From: Roseiarcus sp963753135
Lineage (GTDB): Bacteria; Pseudomonadota; Alphaproteobacteria; Rhizobiales; Beijerinckiaceae
NCBI GenBank assembly: GCA_963753135.1
Contig: CAVWBA010000017.1
Location: 186,001 to 250,000 of the forward strand
Direction: 5' to 3'
Length of the DNA stretch: 64,000 nt
Below the pieces are notes generated by a model. That model was given only the letters and a program-made list of their open reading frames with translations. It did not search any database and was not told the DNA's origin. Position 1 is the first letter of the stretch. Each line of letters opens with the position of its first letter. The position numbers were made by a program, and so were the translations under genes. Of the stretch, positions 1 through 9,313 are shown in pieces.

Positions 1-317
1 ACACCGTCGGCGCATTGCGCCCGCCGTGCTGCCAGCGGTGGCCGACTGAGGTCGAACTCAGCGTCCACGCCGCCGAGCCCGATATTGTGACACGAGTTGC
101 AGCTGATGACGTGGCTCGCGGAGAGACGCGGGTCGAAATACAGCATCTTGCCAAGCTCGACCTTGGCCGGCGACGCGGGGTTGCCGGGAAGCTCCGGAGG
201 AGTGGTCGGAATCGGCTGAAACTGCTGCTTTGCGCGCGCCATCAAATCCTCTTGCGCGAAGGCTGAAGCCGTGAAGCAGCACCCGAAAGCCAATACGGCG
301 GCAAATTTTGCCCTCAT
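1..317 (-). CDS. Di-heme cytochrome-c peroxidase (CcpA/MauG family), partial, frameshifted
   Basis: N-terminal part of a periplasmic c-type peroxidase that reduces H2O2 (or oxidises a partner protein) with electrons from small cytochromes; the C-terminal heme domain lies beyond base 1. The start at 317 is set by a GGAGGT Shine-Dalgarno about 7 bases upstream. Residues 1-21 are a signal peptide ending ASAFA, and the first heme site is CNSCH at residues 73-77. The frame breaks after GGVDAE; the expected family sequence continues as TSVGHRWQHGGRNAPTV only in the next frame. Removing one T from the hexamer at 54-59 (GAGTTC on the coding strand, giving GAGTC) restores GGVDAESTSVGHRWQHGG, so I read this as a sequence error. 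A cytochrome b gene lies 35 bases upstream on the same strand and may share its electron path. Confidence 0.85.
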   Translation of the reverse strand, partial: MRAKFAAVLAFGCCFTASAFAQEDLMARAKQQFQPIPTTPPELPGNPASPAKVELGKMLYFDPRLSASHVISCNSCHNIGLGGVDAEFDLSRPPLAARRAQCADG

Positions 318-352
318 CGAAGGGACCTCCCATTTCGATGTTTCGACGGTCC

Positions 353-1099
353 TCAATCATCCTCCGGCCGGCCAGGAACGATCTTCCGGCCGGTCACCAT
401 CGCCGAAACCAAAGTCCCGCCTTCGCGCAACTCGGTCACAACCACGGCGACTATGTGCACGAAGACGATGCCCGCAAGCAGATAGAAGCCGATTTCGTGC
501 AACTCGGCGAATGGGGCGCGGAACGAGCGCATCGCCGCGTAGGCTTTGGGATTGATCAGATCGCGCGCAAGCGGCGTAAGTGTGGCAGGGTCGATATTTG
601 GAGCCGCGATCCAACCGACGATCCACTTCCCGAAAGGCGGATAGAAGATGTCCGTACCGGCCAAGAGGAGTCCAGTCCCGGCCTGGAAGATGAGAAGCAA
701 GAGGATGACGAAAACAGCCAAGCGGCCGATTGGATTATGGCCGAGATAGTGTTTCGGCTGGCCGGCGAGAAACGCCGAGACATAGGCTTCCAGCGACGTC
801 AAGTACCCTCGCCCACCCGGCAGGATCGCTTTCCAACGGGCGTACCGATTGCCGAAAAACGCCCAGACGAACCGCCAAAGCAGATTGACGGTCATCACGT
901 ATCCGATCCAGACATGGATTGTTTTGAGCGTTACTTTCCCGGCTGAGGATACGCCGAGGTCGCCGGAGAATAGGATGATAAGCCCAGTCGCCATCAGGCC
1001 CAGCACCGACAACGCGTTAACCCAGTGGAACCACCGGGTTGGAGCGTCCCAAACTCGATAAGCGACAAGCTGCCCGCCGGACACTCGGAACCCTCTCAT
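353..1099 (-). CDS. Cytochrome b561-type membrane protein
   Basis: A 248-residue integral membrane b-type cytochrome of the Ni/Fe-hydrogenase cytochrome b / b561 superfamily, which passes electrons between the quinone pool and a periplasmic redox partner. It has four to five hydrophobic helices (about 26-46, 62-82, 124-147, 155-167 and 203-221). The likely heme ligands are His25 (RWFHW), His62 (TIHVWIGY), His200 (LHEIGFY) and His214 (VFVHIV), the usual bis-His pattern. The gene ends 35 bases upstream of a di-heme c-type peroxidase on the same strand, so the two are probably co-transcribed and the cytochrome b may feed the peroxidase or a related cytochrome c. The exact partner is inferred. 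Confidence 0.82.
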   Translation of the reverse strand: MRGFRVSGGQLVAYRVWDAPTRWFHWVNALSVLGLMATGLIILFSGDLGVSSAGKVTLKTIHVWIGYVMTVNLLWRFVWAFFGNRYARWKAILPGGRGYLTSLEAYVSAFLAGQPKHYLGHNPIGRLAVFVILLLLIFQAGTGLLLAGTDIFYPPFGKWIVGWIAAPNIDPATLTPLARDLINPKAYAAMRSFRAPFAELHEIGFYLLAGIVFVHIVAVVVTELREGGTLVSAMVTGRKIVPGRPEDD

Positions 1100-1269
1100 T
1101 CACCTTCTTCGGCGCCTGTCTTCGGCTGCGCCCGCACTATCTCCTCCGCCGTCCGACCTCATTGATTTGGATCAAACCGAGCGCTCGTTGCGCCCTTCGT
1201 CACCTATCGAAAGATACCGATGGCTTCCGCTTCCAGTGGGACGCAAACAATACGCCGACATCCGATCCC

Positions 1270-1950
1270 TCATCGAGAGCGTCCGCAGTCCGCGAGCACC
1301 GCCTTGAGCTGCGCTGCAAGCGGTCCGGCGCCGGGCGCGTAGGAACCCTCGATCGCCGCGGCGCCGATGGTGAAGGCGTCGGCGCCCGCGGCGCGAACGG
1401 CGGCGACGCGCTGCGCGGAATTGATGCTTCCAGCGACCACGACCGTGCCGGAGTCGAGAAATCCGCGCCGGCATGCGGCGACGAGGTCGAGCGGCTCGGC
1501 CTCGGTCGCGCGATAAGCAAGAATGTCGACGCCCGCGCAGCCTTGTCGCGCGAAGCTTCGGCACTGCGCCTCGACGTCCGGCGCCGAGCCGCCGAGCCGC
1601 GTCGGATGGCCGCTTGGCGCGCCGGCGAACGGCAGGTAGCGGGTCGCCGAGCCATCGAGGATCTTGAGCGCCTCCTCCACGTGGACGCCGCCCATGAGCA
1701 TTGCGACGCCGAGGTCGCGGCCAAGCTTAACTCCGCGCAATTCCGCTTCGCGGGTCGTCGCCACGATCTCCATCCACGGGCTCGCGCCCGCTTCGCGGAT
1801 GGCCGCCGTCAGGCGACGCAGTAGGCCCGAGTCGGCGCCGACATCCTTGAAGCCGATGTGCTTCAAACCGAGCGGCCGCGCGATCTCGACGACGTCGAGC
1901 GCGTTCTCGACCGTCGCGTCGTTGCGCGTCAACATGAAGACGAAGTCCAT
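1270..1950 (-). CDS. TIM-barrel protein of unknown specificity
   Basis: A 226-residue soluble protein with the alternating beta/alpha pattern of a small TIM barrel. Typical strand-end segments are GFKDVGAD (about 34-41), MEIVATT, AMLMGGVHVEEA, VVVAGSINS and DAFTIGAAAIEGS; the last two resemble the C-terminal phosphate-binding strands of HisA/aldolase-like barrels. A lysine in GFKD could be catalytic, but no family signature is firm enough to name a reaction. It is a single gene with a 173-base gap to the divergent gltX and a 170-base gap to the cytochrome b gene downstream. No clear Shine-Dalgarno precedes the ATG, so the start is less certain than the frame. Confidence 0.65.
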   Translation of the reverse strand: MDFVFMLTRNDATVENALDVVEIARPLGLKHIGFKDVGADSGLLRRLTAAIREAGASPWMEIVATTREAELRGVKLGRDLGVAMLMGGVHVEEALKILDGSATRYLPFAGAPSGHPTRLGGSAPDVEAQCRSFARQGCAGVDILAYRATEAEPLDLVAACRRGFLDSGTVVVAGSINSAQRVAAVRAAGADAFTIGAAAIEGSYAPGAGPLAAQLKAVLADCGRSR

Positions 1951-2124
1951 CTTAAGAGGCGCCGTTCCGCGGAGATCCCCTCGAGCCTAACAAACCCCGC
2001 GCCAAAGAGCTTCCCGCAATCGCAATCAAGACTATATGCGCCTTGGCTGGACTTTGCAGCGCCTGCTTCGTTCTGCTAGAGCGCGCGGTCCAAATTCATA
2101 AATTCCGTCTCACGGGATCGGTTC

Positions 2125-3550
2125 ATGTCCGCCGTCATCACCCGTTTCGCGCCTTCGCCGACAGGTTTCCTGCACATCGGCGGCGCGCGCACGGCTTTGT
2201 TCAACTGGCTCTACGCCAAGCATGTCGGCGGCAAGTTCCTGCTGCGCATCGAGGACACCGATCGCGAACGTTCGACGCAAGCCGCGGTTGACGCGATCAT
2301 CGACGGGCTCAAATGGCTCGGCCTCGACTGGGATGGCGAGGCGATCAGCCAATTTCAGCGCGCCGAGCGTCATCGCGAGGTCGCCTATCAGCTGCTTGCC
2401 TCAGGCGGCGCCTACCGCTGTTACGCCAGCGTGGAAGAGCTCGAGGCAAATGCGCGAGAAGGCCCGCCTCGAAGGCAAGCCGATGCGCTATGACGGCCGC
2501 TGGCGCGACCGCGATCCGGCCGAAGCGCCCGCCGGCGTCAAGCCGGTGATCCGGCTGCGCGCACAACAAGAGGGCGAGACAATCATCGACGACAAGGTGC
2601 AGGGCAAGGTCGTCTTCGCCAACAAGGACCTCGACGACCTCGTGCTCTTACGCTCGGACGGCAATCCGACCTACATGCTGGCCGTCGTCGTCGACGATCA
2701 CGACATGGGCGTGACGCACATCATCCGAGGCGACGATCATCTGACCAACGCCGCGCGGCAGACGCAGATCTATCAGGCGCTCGGCTGGGATGTTCCCGTG
2801 ATGGCGCATATCCCGCTCATCCACGGGCCGGACGGCGCCAAGCTTTCGAAGCGCCACGGCGCGCTCGGCGTCGACGCCTATCGCGCGATGGGCTACCTGC
2901 CGGCCGCGCTGCGCAATTATCTGGCGCGGCTCGGCTGGAGCCACGGCGACAAGGAGTTCTTCACCACGGAAGAGCTGATCGCCGCGTTCGATCTTGGGGC
3001 TGTCGGCCGCTCGCCGTCGCGCTTCGACACCGCCAAGCTCGAGAACGTCAACGGCCATTATATGCGCGCGTCGAGCGACGACGAGCTGTTCGACGCGCTG
3101 ATCGCCGCCCTGCCCTATCTGCCCGGCGGACCGGAGGTCGCGGCGAGACTCGACGAGCATAAGCGAGGCCAGCTTCGGGCGGCGATTCCGGGCTTGAAAG
3201 AGCGGGCCAAGACGCTGGTCGAACTGCTCGACGGCGCAGGCTTCCTGTTCGCGACGCGGCCGCTCAACATGGACGCGAAGGCCGAGGAGATTCTCGCTCG
3301 CGCCGGGCGCCTTCATCTCAAGAACCTGCTGCCGCGCCTCACCGCGCTGACCGACTGGACGGCGGCCAACGCAGAGGCCGTCGTCCGCGCCTATGCCGAG
3401 GAGCAGGGCGCAAAGCTCGGCGTCGTCGCCCAGCCGTTACGCGCCGCGCTCACCGGCCGCTCGACCTCGCCCGGAATCTTCGACGTGCTCGAGGTGCTCG
3501 GGCGCGAGGAGAGCCTCGGGCGGATCGCAGATCAGGCGGCGAGTTATTGA
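2125..3550 (+). CDS. gltX: Glutamate--tRNA ligase, frameshifted by an indel
   Basis: Class I aminoacyl-tRNA synthetase that charges tRNA-Glu (and often tRNA-Gln in Alphaproteobacteria, for later amidation). Corrected length is about 474 residues, normal for the family. The N-terminus carries the HIGH-type motif HIGG at 17-20 (SPTGFLHIGGART) and IEDTD; the KMSKS-type loop is KLSKRHG, followed by the anticodon-binding domain. The frame changes near 2437-2450: the first frame runs to ASVEELEA, then the next frame supplies MREKARLEGKPMRYDGRWRD. Either one A is extra in the AAA at 2448-2450, or the GAGCTC at 2437-2442 is a misread GANTC. Both flanks match the family well, so the gene is surely intact in the cell. 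Many Alphaproteobacteria carry two gltX copies; which one this is cannot be told. Confidence 0.93.
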
Positions 3551-3649
3551 GGCGCGAGCGCCGGGCGCCCGGGCTGACAAGGGGTTTTGCGCTTACACCG
3601 GCTTGGCATAGATCGAAGCCGTCCACACAATTGGCCGACGAGGCTTGCG

Positions 3650-4162
3650 ATGATCGCGCCCAAGGATCAATCGGGTTCGCCGAACGACAAGATCGCCGCG
3701 CCGCCGGCCGACCCGGACAAATGGCGCTTGAGGTGGCGCGGTTTGCCGCTCGAGGTGCGGTTCGAAGACGCTATCGTGCTCACTTTGAGCGCGGTGATCG
3801 CCGTCATCGTCTTGCTGACGGTCTGGAGCCTCATTCTGAAGGTGGTCGCCATTGTGCTCGACTTGGGCTCGATCAGCACAACGGATCCGGCGGTCTTTCA
3901 AAACATTTTTGGCATGATTTTCACCGTGATCATCGCGCTCGAGTTCCGCCGAACCTTGCTCGTCATCACCGAGCGCCAGCAGAGCATCGTTCATGTCCGC
4001 GCCGTCATCCTGGTGGCGATGCTGGCGATTGTGCGCAAGCTGATCGTTCTTGATCTGACCAGCGGCGGCTCGGGAGAGCTCTTCGCCCTTGCCGCGGCCA
4101 TACTGGCGCTCGGCGGCGTGTACTGGCTGGTGCGCGACGTCGACAGACGCGCCCCGACTTAA
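3650..4162 (+). CDS. PsiE-family four-helix membrane protein
   Basis: A 170-residue inner-membrane protein resembling the phosphate-starvation-inducible PsiE family; its molecular role is unknown. After a polar N-terminus of about 40 residues there are four hydrophobic helices, containing AIVLTLSAVIAVIVLLTVW, FQNIFGMIFTVIIALEF, VRAVILVAMLAIVRKLIV and LFALAAAILALGGVYW. The conserved loop EFRRTLLVI follows helix 2. I chose the ATG at 3650 (MIAPKDQSG); an in-frame upstream extension to 3587 looks like non-coding sequence. It stands alone, 99 bases downstream of gltX, and is followed by a palindromic repeat element. No pho box was recognised, so phosphate regulation is not shown here. Confidence 0.7.
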   Translation: MIAPKDQSGSPNDKIAAPPADPDKWRLRWRGLPLEVRFEDAIVLTLSAVIAVIVLLTVWSLILKVVAIVLDLGSISTTDPAVFQNIFGMIFTVIIALEFRRTLLVITERQQSIVHVRAVILVAMLAIVRKLIVLDLTSGGSGELFALAAAILALGGVYWLVRDVDRRAPT

Positions 4163-4172
4163 GGCGTCCAGG

Positions 4173-4256
4173 CCCTCACCCCCGGCCCCTCTCCCGATAG
4201 CCCGTCGAGAGACGGGCGTTCTTGCGAACGCCCTATACGGGGAGAGGGGAGAGGGA
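4173..4256. repeat. Palindromic intergenic repeat, copy 1
   Basis: A GC-rich element framed by CCCCTCTCCC and GGGGAGAGGGG arms, with an inner core AGCCCGTCGAGAGACGGGCG. The same building blocks (CCCTCAYCC, CTCTCC/GGAGAG arms, GCCCGTCGA/CGGGCGT core) recur near 28839, 52973, 62255 and 63260. It lies between the convergent PsiE-like gene and the cyclase gene and could fold as a transcript-end hairpin on either strand. Confidence 0.7.
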
Positions 4257-4259
4257 GGC

Positions 4260-6127
4260 TCAGTTTCGCATGCGAACCCGCAAATCGCTCGCTCGACCGC
4301 GGATCGCAACGGTGAGCGGCGCGTAGGCTGCTGTATCGCGCGGCGCCGGCGTCTCGGCGTTCACGGCCTGGAAAAGGTCCTCGGTGACGACGACGCGGCG
4401 CTGCTGCTCTTTGGCCACTTCCAAAAGCCGGCTCGCGACATTGACCGTGTCGCCCGTCGCGGTGATCTGCTGCTGGGTCGGCGAACCGAGCCGGGACAGA
4501 ATGGCGGGCCCGTAATTGAGGCCGATCCGGAAATCCAGACGATCGCGCGCCGCAGGCGGCAGTTCGGCGAGCCAGGCGGTCATCGAGAAGCGAAGCGCCT
4601 CGACCGCGGCCAATGCTCTCGCGGCGTCATCGCTTCGCGGCTTCGGCAAACCGAACACCGCGAGAACCCCATCGCCCATATAGGTGATGACCACGCCTCC
4701 ATGCGCGGTCACCTCGCCCTCGACCAGGGTCTGCATCCCGCTGAAAAGCTCTCGCGTCGCCTCGGGTCCAAGCGCCTCCGCTGACGCCTGTCGATCCCGA
4801 AAGATCCAGGAACATCACCGCGACATTCTGGCGGACAGGCTTCTCCAGAAAATCGGGCTCTCTCGAAAGGTGGTCGAGAAGCAGCGGCGAGTGAAACCTG
4901 GCGAGCGTCAACTTCTCGGCGGCGATCCTCGTCCCGGCCCGGCGTTCGACAATGGAGCGGGCCGCGGCGAAGACGACGGTCAACGGCAGGGCCGAGGCGA
5001 GCGGCGACGCGGCGCTCAGCCAGTAGCCGTGGACGAAGGCGAGAAAGATCCAAGCGAGCCAGAGGACGAAAACCAGGCTTGCGAGGACGAGCCCGATCGC
5101 CGCACGGCGCATCGCCATCAGCGCGATCATGACAAAGGGAAGCGCAACCGCCGCGACCGCGTCGATCCGGCGGGTCGAGGGCGTCCGCGCCAATCCGTCG
5201 CCGGCCAGAGAGATTGCCGATCGCGGTGGCGAAGACTTCCGCCCCTGGCGCGACGCGGTCGAACGGGGTCGCGAACGTGTCCGACGCGCCCGTCGCCGTC
5301 ACGCCCACGACCACGACTTTGCCGCGCAGCGCTTGCGGATCGAGATTTCCGCGGAGGACCTCAGTTGCGCTGATGCGCCTGAAGCTTCCCTCCGGGCCGT
5401 AGAAACGCACCGGCATGTGATAGCCGAGGTCCATTGCTCTCGAGCGCCCCGCGATCTCGATCCGATCAGGACCGAAGACCGGCTCGGCCTCAAGCGCCTG
5501 GGACGCCGCGGCGAGCGCGAAAGACGGAAGCACGCCGTCCGGCGTCTGATAGATCATCGGAATATAGCGTGGCACGCCGCTCGAGTCGGTCGAAACATTG
5601 GCAAGGCCCACTTGCGTCGCATCGCGGATCGCTTGAATTGGCCAGAGAACGGAGGACGGCTTCGGCGCCAGAGCCAAGTCGCTCGGCTCGGTCTCTCCGC
5701 TCGAACGATGCGCTGGGTCGAACACCCCGATCGCCGCGACGACGGCTGGCGCCGCCTTGAGCGCGCGAGCGAGTTCCGCGTCCGTCGCCTCGTCCTTCGA
5801 ATTGAGGAAGGCGATATCGATCGCGATCGCTCGAGGATGGAAGCCGGTCAAGGCCGACACGAGGCGGGCGATCATTTCGCGCGGGGGCGCATCGCTTCCC
5901 GCTTCGCTGAGCGCCTCATCGTCGATCGCTACAATAACGACGTCCGCCGGCGCGGGACGCGGGCCGGCGAGAAGAAAGCGCCAATCGAGAGTTAGGTTTT
6001 CGATCCGGTCCAACGGCGAAGCGACACCGTTGAGTTCCAAGGCCCCGAGCGCGGCGCCGGCGATGACCGCTGCGGCGAGAAAGCCACCGGTCAAGAGCCA
6101 GGAAACTCCCGGCCGCTCGATCGCCAT
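4260..6127 (-). CDS. CHASE2-domain adenylate/guanylate cyclase, two frameshifts
   Basis: A membrane-bound class III nucleotide cyclase with an extracytoplasmic CHASE2 sensor, about 621 residues after correction. The order is: one N-terminal helix (about 10-30), the CHASE2 domain to about residue 315, three consecutive helices (in ALPFVMIALMAMRR, IGLVLASLVFVLWLAWIF and PLASALPLTVVFAAARS), then a catalytic domain with metal-binding FLDLSGSTG and YMGDGVLAVFG and the motif GDTVNVASRL. Frame breaks occur near 5205-5213 (an extra T between GNL and LAGDGLART) and near 4786-4793 (an extra G before EALGPEATREL). Neither is on a GANTC site. The FecR-domain gene lies directly upstream with stop and start codons adjacent, a recurrent pairing, so FecR probably acts with the periplasmic CHASE2 domain. 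Confidence 0.85.
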
Positions 6128-6682
6128 TCACTCTCCGAAACGGGCGAGCAGCGCCCGCTTTCTGTCCTCGCCCCAGGTTTTCTGGACGGTGGACGTATCA
6201 GCTGGAGTGATATCGACGCCCTCTCCCTCTGTAACAATGACATACTGGTTCAGGCGGCGGTTGGTCACCCCCACTGAGCCGTCTATGACCAGAACGGACG
6301 TGCGGGCTTTCGCGACATCCACAGCCCATTCCGTGCCGCGGACCGCTGCAATGGCGAGCGGGGTTAGAATCTGAAAGCCCTGGCCCCATCGGGCTGGCTG
6401 AAACTCAATCAGCAACGCGCCCTCGTTGAGCCGGATTCCGACCGGGAGGGGGTCGCCTTTCTTATACAAGGGCTGATAGCGAGCGCCTGTAGCGGCTCGG
6501 ACAGTCAGATTTCCACCGCATTGAAGCATCTTTTCGGACGGCATCTTGTCGTTGGGGACAAGCGCGCAGGCGCCGGCGGCTTGAGCGGGGAGCGATCCGG
6601 CGGTCGCCGCCACGAACGTGGCCGCGGCGATAAAAACCGCCCCGAAAACGTTGCGCATAGCTGCCAGATTGCTGTTCGTCAT
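6128..6682 (-). CDS. Periplasmic FecR-domain protein
   Basis: A 184-residue exported protein with a FecR-like beta domain. Residues 9-36 form a signal peptide (hydrophobic core VFGAVFIAAATFVAATAG, cleavage after PAQA). The FecR core shows GALLIEFQPARWGQGFQILTP-like strands, then AAVRGTEWAVDV and SVLVIDGSVGV, the usual pattern of FecR proteins that sit beside CHASE2 cyclases. It lacks the N-terminal cytoplasmic and transmembrane anti-sigma part of true FecR regulators, so a role in sensing or scaffolding with the adjacent cyclase is more likely than sigma-factor control. Its stop codon abuts the cyclase start. A second ATG at 6658 would give a more compact signal peptide; no strong Shine-Dalgarno separates the two options. 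Confidence 0.75.
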   Translation of the reverse strand: MTNSNLAAMRNVFGAVFIAAATFVAATAGSLPAQAAGACALVPNDKMPSEKMLQCGGNLTVRAATGARYQPLYKKGDPLPVGIRLNEGALLIEFQPARWGQGFQILTPLAIAAVRGTEWAVDVAKARTSVLVIDGSVGVTNRRLNQYVIVTEGEGVDITPADTSTVQKTWGEDRKRALLARFGE

Positions 6683-7124
6683 GAGGGTTCGCCCCCGCTA
6701 TGGCATGATTGAATCGGGTCGAACCGTACTCGTCATCGCTCGTTGAGTTCGTGAGCCGCATCACAAGGCTGCAACCCGCGCCGCGCGCCATCGGAGCTTT
6801 CCTCAAGCCGGCCGATTTGTCGAGCGGCGGCCGATAGGCTCCCGCGTTGGCGGGCGATCCCCTGCGTTCGATTAGAATCGTCATTGCGAGGAGCAAAGCG
6901 GCGTGGCGATCCAGGAGCCGCAGGGCGCGCGACGACTCTTGGATCGCTCCGCGCACTCTCGCGATGACGACCCTAGTTCGACCTAGCCCGCGCCTCCGTA
7001 GCCTGCATCGTCGTAGCCGCGCCATAAGCGCCTGGGTAGCGCCTCATGCCGGTTGTGTCTCAGCCAGCCAGCCTCTCCTCTCGCGCGGCTCGGCCTCCGG
7101 CCATCGCCAGGCGGCTTCGGGAGG
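6683..7124. other. Intergenic region with one palindromic repeat
   Basis: This 442-base gap lies between fecR (upstream side) and ldtP (downstream side), both on the minus strand. Apart from the palindromic repeat at 6887-6975 I see no convincing gene. The fecR promoter should lie between 6683 and about 6850, but no clear -35/-10 pair stands out. Confidence 0.5.
6887..6975. repeat. Palindromic repeat of the CGTCATTGCGAGG type
   Basis: The outer arms are CGTCATTGCGAGGAGC and, inverted at the far end, CTCTCGCGATGACG; the inner arms are GCGATCCAGGAG and CTTGGATCGC. This long imperfect inverted repeat is of a type commonly dispersed in Hyphomicrobiales genomes (known from memory, not searched). 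It is a different family from the CTCTCC/GGAGAG elements elsewhere in the window. Confidence 0.65.
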
Positions 7125-8417
7125 CTATTCCTGGGGCAGCGCGAGCGGCTGAATCGGAACGGCCGAGGCCACCGGGCCCGGCCCCGCGCCGTCGCGCTGA
7201 TAGATGTCGGGCCGGAACTGCACCAGTCCGTCCGGCGTCGCCCAGGCGGTGATGTAGACCCAATAGACTGGGACTGGCTGCGTGAGCTTCACGTTCTGCT
7301 GCTCGCCGGAGCGGATGACTGCGTCGATCTGGTCGCGGGTCCAGCCGGGATTGTCCTTGAGCAGCCAGGCGACATAGTCGCGCACGTCCTGCACACGCAC
7401 GCAGCCCGACGACACGAAGCGGAAGTCGTCCCCGAACACGCCCTTTTCCGGCGTATCATGCATGTAGACGCCATAGGGGTTCGGAATGTTGATGCGCACG
7501 AAGCCCAGCGCGTCAAGTTCGCTGCCGGGATCCTGGCGATAGCTGAAATGCGTCGCCTCGTCGGAGTTCCAGTTGATCGAGGATGGAGAAACCTCCTGCC
7601 CGTCCTTGTCGAGGATATGGATCTTCTCCTCGACGAGATAGTTCGGGTCCGCCTTCATCTTCGGAATGAGGTCCTTCTTGATGAGCGAAGGCGGCACGTG
7701 CCAGTAGGGGTTGAAATTGATCTCCGTCGCCTTGGTCTGCATGATCGGCGACTGACGGTCCATGCGGCCGACGCCGGCGCGATGATGCGAATAGACGACG
7801 CCGTTCTCGACTGTCTCGACCGAAGCCGCCGGCAAGTTGACGATCACGAAGCGCTCGCCAAGGTCACCCGAATAGGCCTTTAGCCGAATGAGGTTCGTCT
7901 CAAGCTGCTGCAGACGGGCGGCGGCCGACACGTTGAGTGCCGCCAGCGTCTCCTTGTCGACCACGCCACTCCGGTTGAGGCCGTCGCGGGCCTGGAATCG
8001 CTTGACCCCAGCCTCGACAAAAGAATCATAAACCGGCCCCGAGCCCGCGACCGGGTCGAGATCGCCGGTCGCGACCAGCCGCTGTCGCAGGGCCTCGACC
8101 GCGCCGCCCTTCGAGCCCACTCTCAGTTCGGGCCCGCCGGGCACGGTCTCCCATCCGCCGTGGTCGACAATATTCTGGTAGTTCTGAATGGCGGCCTGGG
8201 TCGCATCAACCGTCGCCGAGGACAGGATGGGAGTCGCCTCTCGCGCGACCGCCATGTGTGGCGACACTTCGTAGCTCTGCGGCCATTCCGCTTGACTGAC
8301 GTCCTGTTCCTGGGCCTTCAGGGCGGTCGATCCGAGAACGACGGCGAAACCAGCGCATGCCGTCGCGCTAAACAATGCGCGGCGCGCAAGCCGCAAGTTG
8401 ACCCTGCCACCCATCAA
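7125..8417 (-). CDS. ldtP: L,D-transpeptidase (YcbB/LdtP-like)
   Basis: A periplasmic cysteine transpeptidase that makes 3-3 crosslinks in peptidoglycan or anchors lipoproteins to it. The 430-residue protein has a signal peptide (hydrophobic stretch about 10-30), a peptidoglycan-binding helical domain (about 98-160, GSKGGAVEALRQRL ... GVVDKETLAALN) and a YkuD catalytic domain. The active-site signature runs from HDTPEKG (His near 320) to VSSGCVRV (Cys near 339). The ldtR regulator gene lies 229 bases upstream on the same strand. The LdtR-LdtP pair is known from Rhizobiales such as Liberibacter and Sinorhizobium, where LdtR controls ldtP expression, and this context supports the name. The C-terminal tail after the YkuD domain is proline-rich and unremarkable. 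Confidence 0.88.
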   Translation of the reverse strand: MMGGRVNLRLARRALFSATACAGFAVVLGSTALKAQEQDVSQAEWPQSYEVSPHMAVAREATPILSSATVDATQAAIQNYQNIVDHGGWETVPGGPELRVGSKGGAVEALRQRLVATGDLDPVAGSGPVYDSFVEAGVKRFQARDGLNRSGVVDKETLAALNVSAAARLQQLETNLIRLKAYSGDLGERFVIVNLPAASVETVENGVVYSHHRAGVGRMDRQSPIMQTKATEINFNPYWHVPPSLIKKDLIPKMKADPNYLVEEKIHILDKDGQEVSPSSINWNSDEATHFSYRQDPGSELDALGFVRINIPNPYGVYMHDTPEKGVFGDDFRFVSSGCVRVQDVRDYVAWLLKDNPGWTRDQIDAVIRSGEQQNVKLTQPVPVYWVYITAWATPDGLVQFRPDIYQRDGAGPGPVASAVPIQPLALPQE

Positions 8418-8582
8418 CTGAGATCTCCAAAAACGAACGGCTTTCGTCCCCGATCCCTAGCCGCGCCGCCCTATGTCAGAAGTGCGTAACGACGACCGCG
8501 AAAAGCCTTCGCGCTTCCACGCCCAACATAGGTTCTAGTCAGGCGTTTTTATGGCCGCTCCGTTAACGGGAGATAAACGCAA

Positions 8583-8616
8583 AGCCGGGGCGCTCCCGAG
8601 AAGGGACGCCCCGGCT
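8583..8616 (-). terminator. Hairpin terminator downstream of ldtR
   Basis: A 10-base perfect stem (AGCCGGGGCG / CGCCCCGGCT) encloses a partly paired CTCCC...GGGA loop. In the minus-strand direction it is followed by TTTGCGTTT. It starts 31 bases after the ldtR stop codon, so it should end or attenuate the ldtR transcript before ldtP. Confidence 0.75.
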
Positions 8617-8646
8617 CGCTTGTCGGGCAGGAGAGCGCCGGCGGTG

Positions 8647-9159
8647 TCAGAGCCGATACTTGATCTGGTCGGTCCAGTATCGCTCGAGGCGCAACAGGGA
8701 TGCGTTCATCCGCACGAAGTCGTCGCCGGGGATGCCGCCGATCTGTTCGATCGTACGCGCATGCTTCTCATAGATCCCCGCGACGATGCGGTGGACTTCC
8801 TTGCCCCGTTCGGTCAGGCTGATCCGGACCGAGCGACGGTCGACGCGGGAGCGGGAATGGTGAAGGAAGCCGATCTCGACCAGCTTCTTGACATTATAGG
8901 AAACATTCGAGCCGAGATAATAGCCGCGCGTGCGCAATTCGCCGGCGGTCAATTCCTTGTCGCCGATATTGTACAAGAGCAACGCCTGCACCGCATTGAC
9001 GTCGGAGCGGCCGCGACGGTCGAACTCATCCTTGATAACGTCGAGCAGACGACGATGAAGCCGCTCGACCATCGTCAAAGTCTCTAGGTACAAGCCGGAC
9101 ACCCGAAGGTCAGGCTCCGCCCGAACGGCAATATCTTGTGTTTTGACTGCGTTAATCAT
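8647..9159 (-). CDS. ldtR: MarR-family regulator LdtR
   Basis: A 170-residue winged-helix repressor/activator of the MarR family. The N-terminal helices form the dimer interface; the DNA-binding part covers about residues 60-115, with ELTAGELRTRGYYLGSNVSYNVKKL as the helix-turn-helix and HHSRSRVDRRSVRISL as the wing. The composition GYYLGSNVSYNVKKLVEIG is typical of the LdtR subgroup, whose members respond to small ligands and control an adjacent L,D-transpeptidase gene. That partner lies 229 bases downstream here, separated by a terminator-like hairpin, so ldtP probably has its own promoter. A 7-base inverted repeat TTACGTT/AACGTAA in the upstream region is a candidate autoregulatory operator. 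Confidence 0.88.
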   Translation of the reverse strand: MINAVKTQDIAVRAEPDLRVSGLYLETLTMVERLHRRLLDVIKDEFDRRGRSDVNAVQALLLYNIGDKELTAGELRTRGYYLGSNVSYNVKKLVEIGFLHHSRSRVDRRSVRISLTERGKEVHRIVAGIYEKHARTIEQIGGIPGDDFVRMNASLLRLERYWTDQIKYRL

Positions 9160-9313
9160 TGCGCACCCGCCTCTTCGCCTCTCAGCTGCCGAGCGTTTCT
9201 TCGGTCTTCTTATGAGTAGAATGTAACGGAAGCGCGTGAATACGAGTTTAAGAGTCAGGATGAATCCAAAGTTTCCAGAGGCTGGTAAATTTCAACTGAA
9301 TCAAAGGCTTTGT

